Positions 44,401 through 50,645 of a DNA stretch of 64,000 nt are shown here, piece after piece. Source of the DNA: Pycnopodia helianthoides. Taxonomy: Eukaryota > Echinodermata > Asteroidea > Forcipulatida > Asteriidae. Location of the stretch: NCBI GenBank assembly GCA_032158295.1, contig CM063255.1:2940501-3004500 (forward strand). The letters run 5' to 3'. Below the pieces are notes generated by a model. It made no database searches and was not told where the DNA came from. It saw only the letters and a program-made list of their open reading frames with translations. The stretch's first letter is position 1; each line of letters starts with the position of its first letter. A program made the translations under genes and the position numbers.

Positions 44401-47400
44401 CCAGGAGCACGCGTAGCAATATTAATGGGTTTTTCAAGGGGAAAAAAACTGAAACGTGCTTTGGCAACTCTCACCTCTTATACATAAAGCTTGGGACTAT
44501 GTGGTTGGTATATGTACATGTACCTGCTGTCACCTTGCTAAGCGTGGATGGATTTGACGTTTGTGTACAAAACACAGTGACAGTTTTTGCTGTTTTCTCA
44601 GCTAGTTCACACTGTATTCAGCTGAAACGTTTATAATTTTATATATCTGCCTTTATAATTTTGCCTATATGGCATTACGTTGACAAAAACCAAATGCGAC
44701 CACACATCTGCCACCATATTATTTCCTTTTATGTTTCACTCACTTTGTCTTGTGCCTTGCTCTATGCTTATTACCCTCTACCTCCATGCTTTGCATATTA
44801 CGTTCACATAATAATAATAATAATGGAGTCTTGTTTAGCGCCGGTATCTGCCAAAAAAAGGCGCTAATGGCTCTCGCTCATGATACATGAAACAGTGCAA
44901 AAGAAAGAGACCGATGTTGAATATCACTGGTCAACATTAAAAGATGAGTTTTGAGAGCAGTTTTAAAGGCACTGGACACTATTGGTAATTACTCAAAATA
45001 ATTGTTAGCATAAAAACTTACTTGGTAACGAGCAATGGAGAGCTGTTGATAGTATAAAACATTGTGAGAAACGGCTCCCTCTGAAGTAACGTAGTTTTTG
45101 AGAAAGAAGTAATTTCTCAGTAAAATATTTGAATTGATTTTCGAAATCAAGCATCTGAAAGCACACAACTTCGTGTGACAAGGGTGTTTTTTCATCCATT
45201 ATTATCTCGCAATTTCGACGACCAATTGAGTTCAAATTTTCACAGGTTTGTTATTTTGTGCATATGTTGAGATACACCAAGTGAGAAGACTGGTCTTTGA
45301 CAATTACCAAAGGTGTCCAGTGTCTTTAAATGATGATGTTGAATCAGCAGTCCTGATGTAATACGGAAAGCTGTTCCACACTTTTCCTTCACTAACTAGG
45401 AATGAACGTGCTCCCCATGTGTTCTTGGCCATGTGTTGCGTAAAAGCCACGGGTGCTTGTGAAGAGCTACCTGCACTTTCTTCCACCATACCCATGGACC
45501 AATAAACTAGATTGCCCCCCATGTCCACACTCAGAGACTCTGGAGCGAAAGACCACACTACTCACTGCGGACGGATAGTACAGCCGTCGATTTAACCAAA
45601 CTCTTCCTAACTTAGGATTAACCTTAGGACTTAGGACGAGTTAAGTTCCGTATCCATAGACGTTAGGACGCATTGAACCCATCCTAAGTTAGGACAAGTT
45701 ACTCATCCTAACTCGAGATGGGATTAATCCTAGCGCTTCGTGAAATCGGCTGCAGGATTCTTTACTCCAGTAACTCCTGAACTGTATTGATCAAGGACTT
45801 AATAGGGACCGTGGTTTCCTCTCCCACTACCAGGAGTAGATGCTCCTTAGTCACTCGCTCCACCTTTTGCCATTTGTGACTTTGTTTGTATTTTTCCTAG
45901 AATGTGAAAGTAACCAAGACCAGAACCTTAAAGCAGTCACCTGTCTTCTCAAGGGAGAACTCAATAAACACTTGGGGAATAAAGATATTGCAATACAGGT
46001 AAATATCTGACACTCATGCAATAGACTGTGCATGTCTCACGCGTATTCGAACATTGGGACCGGTTAAAGTGCACGAGTTTGTTTCCTTCACGCGTTAAAG
46101 CAATGTACGTGGGACCAAAGTGGTCCCGAAAATGTTGGAATACGCGCGAGACTTGCATGGTGTATATGCCATAAGGGCCATTTGCGAGTTAGATTTGACT
46201 AATGACTGGTGCGACGATTTGCTTGATCGCAAGTTACCGTTTAAATTTAAATTTGAATTCGAATTTGACATTTTTTTTTTACAAGACCTGGGCTCGATTT
46301 CACCAAGAGCTGAGATCGATCTTAACTGCTGAGCAAAGTGTGATGTCACAATACAAATCACTATGGTGACATTGTCAACTCATTAAGATGAATCTTAGTG
46401 CTCTGCGAAATCGAGCCCAGATTCAAAAATGAGAAAAACAACTTGCTGACAGTTTAACATGCATTACGACATGTAAGAGAATATTTATCACATTCGTATT
46501 AATAGCATCAAGTATACTTGATTACTCATACATGTAGAATTGAAATGTATTTCATCAGACCCAAAGTCAACGTTTGAACATTTGGTTTGTCTTTGTCAAA
46601 ATATTACACAGTGAGGTAGTCTTTTTCAATTGAAAAAACACAAGCCTGTCGGACTTGTCAGGTCTTGAGTTTACTGGCCCAACGCTAAGATCTCTGGCCT
46701 TGGGCCAGGGGTCCAGTGTAAAATTCGAGCCGTAATAAGAGACAGTCACCCATACACAATTCTCAATGAAATGTGCGGCACAAGGATACCAGTCTTTGGT
46801 GCTAAGCTAAGCACAAAATTATGCTTACCAGAATATGATCACCAGCCAAAGTGATCACCTTCCCGTGCTTACTGCCTGAAAATAAATGATGTAACAATGC
46901 AAATACATGGTGAACGCACAAGATGACCGCCTTATTTTCTTGCTAACCTGTGAAATACGCTTAATGCTGAAAGCAAATTTTTCTGCTAAAGTTAGCACGA
47001 AAATTTGCTTACCGTTAAGCAGCGCTATGAAATTGGGCCCTGGAGGCTGCGATGCAGGATTAAATGTGATACTCTTTACTGTTGATGTTACTGGAATATT
47101 ACTTTGTTTTGTTGTAGTGTTTTGAGGATGCGATAGTGTACGGTGCTGGGAAACACCAAGAGTCATTTGCAGCACCCCACGCTTGTGTTGAGGTCGGCTC
47201 GCTACTTGTTGCAAAACCAATGGTGAGTATGAAACGTATTTGGTCTGCGGTAACATCATGTGGTAATATCTACTAGGCTGTGTGGAATGTTCTTATAAGA
47301 ACTTGTCTTGCTGTATGGTGGAGTAGATTTAGGAATTTGGGGAGACTTCTTAGTTCTGAGTATTAGCGTATTTGGTCTGAGGTAACACCATGTGTTTATA

Positions 47401-47863
47401 TAATAATAATAATTATAAATGTCAAGTAATGAACCACAAGGGAAAGATATTGACAAAATAGGGGGACCGCCAACATAGGGGCTAGATAGCTCAGTTGGTA
47501 GAGCCGTGGTACGTTAATTTGGAGGTCGTTGGTTCAAGTCCCGCTCTAGTCAATTTTTCTTTGTTCAACCCCAAACCAATAATAATTATAATAGCATTTA
47601 TATAGCTCTTTTAAAAAAGTTGGTAAAGAGCGCTGAAACACAGATACACAACTACACATTATACGAACAATAACTTCACAACAATAAAGAGGCCAACTGC
47701 AGAAAGTGAATACTTGTAAAGCTGTTCTTATAAGAACTTGTCTGGCTATTATTCTACTACGGTGGAGTAGATTTAGGAATTTAGGGGGAACTTCTTAGTT
47801 CTGAACAGTGTTGTAGTCGAGACCTGGGAGTCCGAGACCGAGACCGAGACCGAGACCTGGAGG

Positions 47864-47902
<39 letters not shown>

Positions 47903-50645
47903 TTGAGACCACATGTGTAAATTACATACATGTAATAAAATTGGACAAATAATAAATGAAATGAAAGTCTTTTATTGATGTAAAACAAGCTGAATATGTC
48001 TTTTGCTGTTGTTAAAAATGTCCGTTAATTTACGGAGTCCGTAAAGTGAAAAATTCTGTATTTTCTCCGTAATTTTACGGACTTTCCGTAAATGTAAATA
48101 TTAATTAGCGTAATTACAATCAACCACATTTGGCCAAACACCTAAACATAACATAAAAATGTCCGTTAATTTACGGAGTCCGTAAAGTGAAAAATTCTGT
48201 ATTTTCTCCGTAATTTTACGGACTTTCCGTAAATGTAAATATTAATTAGCGTAATTACAATCAACCACATTTGGCCAAACACCTAAACATAACATAGTAC
48301 ATGTAAGTACAATTGTTATTTCACCCACAACCGTGTACACATGTACAAACTCATGTTAAGGGTCTTTTTATTTTACGGAATGAAAAAACTTTTCCGGTAA
48401 TTTTGCTGCAGGAATACGGAACGCTATTTTTTTCTGGCAGCAAAATTACCGGAAAAGTTTTTTCATTCCGTAAAATAGAAAGAATATTTTAATACGGAAT
48501 ATTTCACTTTACGGAGTACGTAAATTTACGGACATTTTAACAGTACTCAGTGTGAAATCTTTTGTGAACTTGTTTTACAACAATACTGTACTGAATATTA
48601 CAATATTTATCAACAATCAAATATAATAAGTTTGTTCTGTCGGATTCAGGAATGTGCCAAAACAGTTGTTTTTTGTATAGGTACCTGTCCATTTACAGAA
48701 TATCTTCATTGCACTTCAGAAACATCAACATGGATAGCATCTCTGCTGATAAACGTGCATTGTCAATGGGGGTGTTCTTGATCATAATGTAAAAACGTTA
48801 CATTTTTTCCACTTTCATGAATATCATATACAAAAGTGAAACTAAGATATGGCTTAATCAGTGTCATAATTGACATTCAATTTGCAGTTTACTGAGAATC
48901 ATGAGCAATGAAATCAATTTGAATAATGTTAATTTGTGTTATTTACTTGGCCTTGGCTTCATGGGCCCGACTTAAAATGCATAGTGAATACTGAACTTGT
49001 CCCCGATTATCCGTGATTCGATTTGTGGTTGAGCAGAAAATGCAAACTGCAGAATGTTTCTTGTTACCTGCTTTGGCGTCCATGATCTGTTTATGATTCT
49101 TACAACCAAATCTTAACACAGCAGAATTACTGGACATCTTGTGATAATCGTTTCAAAAAAAAAAGTGAAAACTTTATTTTATGGTGCTACTCTAGCGAAC
49201 TTGTACTGTGGTGTATGCACCTGTTTGCACCATGCGCAATGCACCTGTTTACCTTTCACAACGAGTAGTGCGTGTTTTGGTCATAGCTAGAAACTCGCTC
49301 CCAATTTTTATCGAACTCATGATGGGTAAAGCCGATGGCACAAGCACACACATGGCACTATGTACATGTACAGTACATATAGCTCGCTGCGTGCAAGCTC
49401 ACACAACCACAAGCGAGGTTGTCTGTACAAACTGCAAGTTTTCTTAAACTAGTTGCTATCTGTTTATCGTGATAAATGATCGTGAAGGAAGATGAATAAA
49501 TTAAATAAATTTGCATATTTTGCTGGTCTCGAAGCGAGACCAGGCAAATATTCGAGACCGGAAGGGTCTGAGACCGAGACCGAGACCGAGACCAGCAAAA
49601 AGTGGTCTCGAGACCTACAGCACTGGTTCTGAAAAGGACTATCCTGCTAATTAGGTTCTACTTCAGGGGTAGGTCAATCAGCCGGGACACCTACCTAGCT
49701 TAGTGGATCAAGGGGAATTCTCATGTTTAAAAATACCACCATAAAGAATATAAGATACAATTTCATTTTACACCATTTGAACTTCAGGTTAGAGACTTAA
49801 ATTGTTTTCCCTTTCATGAGAACTGTATCTTTTGGAAAATGGGTGCATCACAAAACTCAATTTGACCTTGGAGCCCCTTTTTTAAATAGGAGTTTTTTTT
49901 AATACTGAGCTAGGAGAGAAAAATATCACTGGTCCTGAGGTGTTAATAATAATAATAATAATAAATAATAATACGGAGCATTTATATAGCGCTATACTAA
50001 GAACAGAGCGCTTTACAGGAGACGAGAACAAAGAAAGAAAAACAAAAACTACAAAACAAACGAATTAGGATTGGTTGTGGAACAGGAATGTCTTCAGGAT
50101 ACTTTTGAATACAGGCATCGAAATACATCAAAATGACACCAAGTATGTTTCCCTTGTGGTTTATTACTTGATTCTTGATATAAAAAAGTCGCGTCCTCTG
50201 AAGGGGATCCCATGGCTGCTGCTTCCCAGGTTGTTTTGTAAACTTGGGTGCGATCCCTGGCTGCACGGCAGTTAATCACTGTATGGCTTCTGACTGGCAC
50301 CCACCGAACATTGACAAAATAGGGAGCTCAGTTGGTAGAGCGCCGGCACATTAATTCGTAGGTCGTTGCGCTCTAGGCAATTTGTCTTTGTTCAACCCCA
50401 AATTAGTATTTTGTCCAGCGGATCTCTGTTCACGGAGAACATTAATTTTAGCGTACCTCCTACCTTCAATTTTTTGGTGGCGTTAATTCGGACTCGTGGC
50501 ATTGTTTTATTTGTTTTGACAGACTGTCGCCCGAGGGAAGGCGCTCTTGAACCGAGCCAAGGATCAGTACAAGGACTACGACTTTGAGCAGAGACTTCAT
50601 ATGCGTATACATGCCGCACTGCAGCGTCTTAAAGACACTGAATGA
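29275..50645 (+). CDS. TTC39C: Tetratricopeptide repeat protein 39C-like, complete 11-exon gene (span)
   Basis: Spliced coding sequence of 611 residues, close to the roughly 580 of vertebrate TTC39C. Exons: 29,275-29,438; 30,552-30,600; 35,796-36,481; 37,690-37,858; 40,114-40,262; 42,028-42,080; 42,632-42,747; 44,127-44,250; 45,901-45,998; 47,118-47,222; 50,523-50,645. All junctions are AG...GT and keep frame. Signature segments of the family are present in order: LLLNNGFKESEEIF (about 36-49), NAMMTFEDDKM (72-82), GGVTFGYGLLQLCISMMPP (245-263), LLWYHTVVRPFFGLD (303-317), CVYEIGWCNLM (384-394), IEVLYLWRALPNCS (481-494) and YDFEQRLHMRIHAALQRL (590-607). The protein belongs to the IML2/TTC39 family, helical TPR scaffolds. 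Function is poorly known; TTC39C is linked to ciliary roles in vertebrates, which cannot be judged from sequence alone. An acidic Ser/Asn/Gly-rich loop at about 186-233 looks lineage-specific. The extensive repeat load in introns is described separately. Confidence 0.93.
29439..30551 (+). other. TTC39C intron 1
   Basis: GT at 29,439 to AG at 30,551. Mostly unremarkable AT-rich DNA; a (GATT)n run lies at 30,508-30,527 after an ATGATGGCGCTCTACAAATG repeat word. The acceptor is CTCTTTTGCAG. Confidence 0.8.
30552..30600 (+). CDS. TTC39C: TTC39C exon 2 (49 bp)
   Basis: It completes the split Arg codon and encodes SYSPLMSAGASFVQFM, aligned with the SPLMSFGASFVSFLN block of vertebrate TTC39C. Donor ATG|GTGAGT. 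Too short for an ORF scan; found by matching splice sites and frame to exons 1 and 3. Confidence 0.9.
30609..31001 (+). mobile_element. Family D MITE 8 bp after the exon 2 donor
   Basis: TTAAAGGTGCTGCCATACAT at the left, ACGTGTACTGTGCCTT at the right. It contains a TCTGAGAAGCGCTTCTGACA / AGACGCTTCTCAGA hairpin near 30,799-30,832. The element starts at donor position +9, leaving GTGAGTCT intact. Confidence 0.8.
31003..31369 (-). mobile_element. Family D MITE, second copy head to head with the first
   Basis: AAAGTATTCGATTGGTAATC at the left and ACCAAAGGTATAGGCC at the right; the interior TCTGAGAAGCGTTTCTGTCA / AACGTTTCTCAGATTG hairpin and TTTTCACAGGTTAGTT match family D in reverse orientation. 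It directly follows the copy at 30,609-31,001. Confidence 0.7.
31572..31890 (-). mobile_element. Family B TTAA MITE copy 3
   Basis: TTAAAGGTATTGTACACTTT to AGTGTACAGGGCCTTTAA, reverse orientation, TTAA on both sides. The core GAAAGTTTGAGCTCATTGGT is present. Confidence 0.85.
31978..32324 (-). mobile_element. Family A MITE copy 7, riddled with small deletions
   Basis: It aligns to family A end to end but with about 30 scattered 1-4-bp deletions (for example GAAGTTGAGATCGTGGCATC against GAAGTTTGAGATCGATCGGC) and few substitutions. Terminal TTAA is not intact. Confidence 0.75.
32521..32680. repeat. GGGTCGATTTCAC repeat, copy 2
   Basis: GGGGTCGATTTCACTACCAG at the left, GTGCTTTGTGAAACCGAGAC at the right. 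The interior AGCAAAGTATGATGTCACAA matches 46,288-46,420 and 24,195-24,285. Confidence 0.7.
33126..33192 (-). repeat. tRNA-derived SINE head fragment
   Basis: On the minus strand, TGTCATGGTCGAGCGGTCTA is an A-box-like head and ATGTGGGTTCAAATCCTGG a B box. A small foldback ATTCTGTAAATTACAGAATT takes the anticodon-arm position. Not a complete tRNA. Confidence 0.6.
33249..33560 (+). mobile_element. Partial palindromic element (GCGGTAACACCATGTG family)
   Basis: TTGAGGCATTGCATGGTGAG, TTGCGGTAACACCATGTGTA, GCTGTGTAGATTTTGTTCTT and AACTACTACCTGGGCGGAAG (the last present twice in tandem at 33,437 and 33,478) match the left arm of 6,318-6,765. The right arm is absent; a G run at 33,541-33,551 follows. 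Confidence 0.7.
33579..33949 (+). mobile_element. Family A TTAA MITE copy 8
   Basis: TTAAAGGAACATTACAGAGT to CTGTAATGTTCCTTTAA, TTAA both sides, about 371 bp. One short interior deletion after TTTATTAATTTGTTGAAT. Confidence 0.9.
33950..34860 (+). other. TTC39C intron 2, middle part
   Basis: AT-rich DNA. A fragment of the CAGGG element (reverse) lies near 34,720-34,810 (AAGACCGTCGGACTTGTCAG, ACTGGCCTTGGGCCGATGG). TACATGTACATGTAC at 34,427-34,442 is a short palindrome. No exon recognised. Confidence 0.5.
34890..35080 (-). mobile_element. tRNA-derived SINE, interrupted by a CAGGG element
   Basis: GGTGGGATTGGAACCCACGA is an inverted B box and GATGGCTTACCAACTAGACC an inverted A box. The body CACTATATACTCAGTACTTC matches 39,416-39,640. 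Its tail continues after the insertion at 35,363 (TTTTAGCAGCGGGTACCGC). Confidence 0.7.
35082..35362. mobile_element. CAGGG-ended element, copy 2, inserted in a SINE
   Basis: Perfect 15-bp inverted ends CAGGGCTCGAATTTG / CAAATTCGAGCCCTG. The interior GACCGCAGGCCCGAGGCCAG and AAGTCCGGCGGTCTTGTG matches 3,009-3,395. It splits the SINE: the flanks AATCCTA and TTTTAGCAGCGGG are contiguous (AATCCTATACTTTAGCAGCG) in the copy at 39,600-39,630. Confidence 0.8.
35796..36481 (+). CDS. TTC39C: TTC39C exon 3 (largest exon)
   Basis: The acceptor TTTTCTACCTTAG precedes NAMMTFEDDKM. It encodes about residues 72-300: conserved RITRQIITGDCQLYTALLTF and GGWLIRKGYKIYEKVYKEL helices, the acidic Ser/Asn/Gly-rich loop (about 186-233), then the hallmark GGVTFGYGLLQLCISMMPPS and MKAPLAM. 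The donor is GCAAT|GTGAGT, phase 2. The exon is markedly GC-richer than flanking DNA, supporting coding selection. Confidence 0.93.
36625..36762. mobile_element. SINE copy with an internally inverted tRNA part
   Basis: The body ACTGTATTCTCAGTACTCTC lies in the same direction as 34,890 and 39,416, but the tRNA-like part reads GGTCGTGGGTTTGAATCCCA, opposite to those copies. Junctions fall near 36,705 and 36,755. Confidence 0.6.
36905..37315 (+). mobile_element. LINE 3' end (CR1/L2-like) fragment
   Basis: One frame at about 37,015-37,118 encodes IATPTLWNNNLPVHIRASTT then LDSFETELKTLLL and a stop, the familiar C-terminus of CR1/L2-type non-LTR reverse transcriptases. It is followed by a 3' UTR-like AT-rich tract and ends in a (TTA)n tail near 37,300-37,312. 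No reverse transcriptase core remains, so it is 5'-truncated and dead. Confidence 0.75.
37690..37858 (+). CDS. TTC39C: TTC39C exon 4
   Basis: It completes the ATG (Met) codon begun in exon 3 and encodes LSLLWYHTVVRPFFGLDDLN through KSALFMFYQGRVQKLQ, residues about 300-356, part of the first well-formed TPR. Donor CAG|GTAAAG, phase 0. Confidence 0.93.
37971..39414 (+). repeat. 34-bp minisatellite in TTC39C intron 4
   Basis: About 43 copies of a unit reading CCAAAATGCCCATAGTGGCC plus GCAAACGGCTTGTA (34 bp). A 31-bp variant lacking three bases (GGCCAAACGG) recurs, especially at the distal end (39,280-39,410). Common point variants are GTGGCC/GAGGCT and AACGG/AACAG. The unit lacks stop codons in the minus frames, so three very long minus-strand open frames appear; they are shadows of the array. 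Contiguous with a SINE starting at 39,416. Confidence 0.95.
39416..39640 (-). mobile_element. tRNA-derived SINE adjoining the minisatellite
   Basis: TAAAGCACTGTATACTCAGT body, GGTGGGATTCGAACCCACTT inverted B box, and tail AATCCTATACTTTAGCAGCG. It begins one base after the last 34-bp unit. Confidence 0.75.
39700..40010 (-). mobile_element. Second tRNA-derived SINE family (CTAGATAGCTC head), reverse
   Basis: GGATTTGAACCCAACGACCT and CGCTCTACCACTGGAGCTAT are inverted B and A boxes. TTTTGTCAATATCTTTGTTC, then GGTTACAGTATGGCTTCTGA (inverted) and AGCCAGGGATCACACCAAAC match 50,190-50,400 in reverse. Confidence 0.75.
40114..40262 (+). CDS. TTC39C: TTC39C exon 5
   Basis: The acceptor TCACTTTTTAG precedes RNIEKALETYNTVLETASDQ REIQ...CVYEIGWCNLMMINWEESML, residues about 357-406, a canonical TPR pair. 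The donor GCAAG|GTGAGG runs directly into the 39-bp minisatellite. Phase 2. Confidence 0.93.
40264..41803 (+). repeat. 39-bp minisatellite starting at the exon 5 splice donor
   Basis: About 38 copies of GGGACCAATGCTCACTATCG plus GTAGTCCGCTGGCCAAGTA. Variants: CCG/CTG, GTAGG/GTGGG, ATGC/ATAC/ATCC. Three longer units with an extra GTTCAGGCCTTGCTAGG segment lie at 41,430-41,600. Period 39 is divisible by three, giving 400-codon open frames on both strands that are artefacts. The array ends within a truncated family C MITE. Confidence 0.95.
41803..41872 (-). mobile_element. Family C MITE remnant at the array edge
   Basis: GTGCATATGTTGAGATACAC to TCCAGTGTCTTTAA equals the right 70 bp of the copy at 44,963-45,329. 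The rest of the element is missing; the minisatellite takes its place. Confidence 0.85.
42028..42080 (+). CDS. TTC39C: TTC39C exon 6 (53 bp)
   Basis: After a long pyrimidine tract and CCTAG it encodes (R)MKEESKWSKCSYAYLTA, matching the NESRWSQCYYAYLTA block of vertebrate TTC39C. Donor TGCAG|GTAAAC, phase 1. Confidence 0.92.
42632..42747 (+). CDS. TTC39C: TTC39C exon 7
   Basis: Encodes VCQGALGQVETAQEMFKEVP then ELAKKKSSSQQMEAFLIRK, residues about 424-462. Acceptor CTTCTGTCTAG, donor AAAA|GTAAGA, phase 0. Immediately upstream, 42,490-42,570 is a CAGGG-element fragment. Confidence 0.92.
42886..43145 (-). mobile_element. tRNA-derived SINE (16,193 family), reverse
   Basis: GTCCCATCCGAAGGACAAAG and TTCTTTTACGTGCACT match the body of the SINE at 16,193 in reverse; GGAACCCACACTCCGCTGAT and CTGGTGCTCTTAACCGAGAT are the inverted B and A regions. 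Confidence 0.75.
44127..44250 (+). CDS. TTC39C: TTC39C exon 8
   Basis: Encodes SHKFKKTMPTSKQCIIMAIE VLYLWRALPNCSTECLNTMLK, residues about 463-504, including the invariant EVLYLW-ALPNCS block. Acceptor CAACGTACAG, donor AAAG|GTAAGA, phase 1. Confidence 0.93.
44510..44640. repeat. GTGGATGGATTTGACGTTTG dispersed repeat
   Basis: CTAAGCGTGGATGGATTTGA, TTTTTGCTGTTTTCTCAGCT and CTGTATTCAGCTGAAAC recur at 57,290-57,385 and inverted at 61,945-62,045. Confidence 0.65.
44963..45329 (-). mobile_element. Family C TTAA MITE, full copy inside a LINE/repeat remnant
   Basis: TTAAAGGCACTGGACACTAT to GGTGTCCAGTGTCTTTAA, TTAA both sides, 367 bp. It directly adjoins the LINE fragment to the right. Confidence 0.9.
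45330..45470 (-). mobile_element. LINE C-terminal fragment
   Basis: The minus frame encodes WGARSFLVSEGKVWNSFPYY IRTADSTSSFK, the usual C-terminal signature of CR1/L2-type retrotransposon proteins. The continuing frame to 45,558 is less clear. No reverse transcriptase core; a dead fragment. Confidence 0.65.
45581..45752. repeat. CAGCCG...CGGCTG repeat with CCTAAGTTAGGA words
   Basis: CAGCCGTCGATTTAACC at the left faces GTGAAATCGGCTG at the right. Between them TCCTAACTTAGGAT, CTTAGGACGAGTTAAG and ATCCTAAGTTAGGACAAGTT recur as short inverted words. Confidence 0.65.
45901..45998 (+). CDS. TTC39C: TTC39C exon 9
   Basis: Encodes ECESNQDQNLKAVTCLLKGE LNKHLGNKDIAIQ, residues about 504-536, the C-terminal TPR. 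Acceptor TTTTTCCTAG, donor ACAG|GTAAAT, phase 0. Confidence 0.92.
46288..46420. repeat. CTGGGCTCGATTTC...GAAATCGAGCCCAG repeat
   Basis: Perfect 14-bp inverted ends; interior AGCAAAGTGTGATGTCACAA and CATTAAGATGAATCTTAGTG. Best-preserved copy of the family at 24,712 and 32,521. Confidence 0.8.
46640..46735 (-). repeat. CAGGG-element fragment
   Basis: AAGCCTGTCGGACTTGTCAG, GGCCTTGGGCCAGGGGTCCA and AAATTCGAGCC match the left part of 35,082-35,362 in reverse. Confidence 0.6.
46785..47040. repeat. AATTGGGCCC-ended dispersed repeat
   Basis: The right end GCAGCGCTATGAAATTGGGC is clear. The interior GTGCTAAGCTAAGCACAAAA and TTTTCTGCTAAAGTTAGCAC resembles 62,275-62,470. The left edge is uncertain. 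It stops about 77 bp before exon 10. Confidence 0.5.
47118..47222 (+). CDS. TTC39C: TTC39C exon 10
   Basis: Encodes CFEDAIVYGAGKHQESFAAP HACVEVGSLLVAKPM, residues 537-571, aligned with the YACYELGCLLLDKP block. Acceptor TTTTGTTGTAG, donor ATG|GTGAGT, phase 0. Confidence 0.92.
47223..47400 (+). mobile_element. Palindromic-element piece next to exon 10
   Basis: ATTTGGTCTGCGGTAACATC, TTCTTATAAGAACTTGTCTT and TGAGGTAACACCATGTGTTT are arms of the 6,318 family. It starts within about 10 bp of the exon 10 donor. Confidence 0.65.
47440..47580 (+). mobile_element. tRNA-derived SINE (CTAGATAGCTC head)
   Basis: GCTAGATAGCTCAGTTGGTA (A box) and GTCGTTGGTTCAAGTCCCGC (B box) have tRNA-like spacing, and the D-arm GCTC/GAGC pairs. 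The anticodon stem does not close cleanly and the same head recurs at 39,775-39,845 and 50,315-50,375, with the tail CTTTGTTCAACCCCAAA, so it is a SINE and not a tRNA gene. Confidence 0.75.
47700..47805 (+). mobile_element. Palindromic element, left part, split by a hAT insertion
   Basis: GCTGTTCTTATAAGAACTTG, CTACTACGGTGGAGTAGATT and TTCTTAGTTCTGAA match the 6,318 family; it resumes after the insertion at 49,626 (GTTCTGAAAAGGACTATCCT) and runs to about 49,730. Confidence 0.75.
47820..47906 (+). repeat. (GAGACC)n array, left subterminal
   Basis: CGAGACCGAGACC repeats in two blocks separated by CTGGAGGTC. Matches the block at 49,555-49,605 close to the other end of the hAT element. Confidence 0.85.
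48008..48544. mobile_element. TGTCCGTAAATTTACGGA-type foldback element, nested in the hAT
   Basis: Left AATGTCCGTTAATTTACGGA and right TACGTAAATTTACGGACATT form inverted ends extended by TCCGTAAAGTGAAA / TTTCACTTTACGGA, about 40 bp. A unit of about 142 bp is tandemly duplicated at 48,014-48,155 and 48,156-48,297. Towards the right an inner palindrome runs 48,371-48,478 (TTACGGAATGAAAAAACTTT / AAAGTTTTTTCATTCCGTAA). TTAAAA / TTTTAA flanks the ends. Confidence 0.75.
48943..49137 (-). pseudogene. Possible remnant of hAT transposase N-terminus
   Basis: A 64-codon open frame on the minus strand inside the hAT element. It has CKNH, HSAVCIFCSTTNR and ends without a catalytic domain. A CxxC pair followed by a polar stretch is reminiscent of the BED zinc finger at the N-terminus of hAT transposases, but the second half of the finger (HxxxH) is not visible. 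Assignment rests mainly on position in the element. Confidence 0.35.
49946..49976 (+). repeat. (AAT)n microsatellite at a SINE/LINE-type tail
   Basis: AAT triplets precede ACGGAGCATTTATATAGCGC and AGAGCGCTTTACAG, a tail module shared with pieces near 44,815, 47,590 and 53,738-53,825. Confidence 0.8.
50020..50400 (+). mobile_element. tRNA-derived SINE (CTAGATAGCTC family) with 5' body
   Basis: GGTTGTTTTGTAAACTTGGG, TGCGATCCCTGGCTGCACGG, TATGGCTTCTGACTGGCACC, then the tRNA-like GAGCTCAGTTGGTAGAGCGC and a shortened B box, then TTTGTCTTTGTTCAACCCCA. It matches 39,700-40,010 in reverse. About 120 bp upstream of exon 11. Confidence 0.7.
50523..50645 (+). CDS. TTC39C: TTC39C exon 11 and stop
   Basis: The acceptor TTTGTTTTGACAG precedes TVARGKALLNRAKDQYKDYD FEQRLHMRIHAALQRLKDTE and TGA at 50,643-50,645. 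It matches the YDFENRLHVRIHAAL C-terminus of vertebrate TTC39C; the length after that motif is similar. Confidence 0.94.
   Translation, partial: TVARGKALLNRAKDQYKDYDFEQRLHMRIHAALQRLKDTE

Larger units (their letters stand above)
47806..49625 (-). mobile_element. Non-autonomous hAT transposon, 1,820 bp, 8-bp TSD
   Basis: Left end CAGTGTTGTAGTCGAGACC and right end GGTCTCGAGACCTACAGCACTG are imperfect inverted repeats beginning CAGTG. GTTCTGAA flanks it on both sides (47,798-47,805 and 49,626-49,633), an exact 8-bp target duplication: the hAT hallmark. Both subterminal regions carry (GAGACC)n-type arrays. The minus strand near the right end has a 64-codon frame (see 48,943-49,137) that may be the start of a lost transposase. 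A second element (48,008-48,544) is nested inside. Confidence 0.85.

Noticed and set aside
45590..45750. Possible microRNA-like hairpin from CCTAAGTTAGGA words
   Set aside because: The words are repeated many times and do not form one clean stem; the segment is a dispersed repeat.
47480..47552. tRNA gene
   Set aside because: A and B boxes and the D arm are present, but the anticodon and acceptor stems do not close and the same head recurs at two other SINE copies with a common tail.
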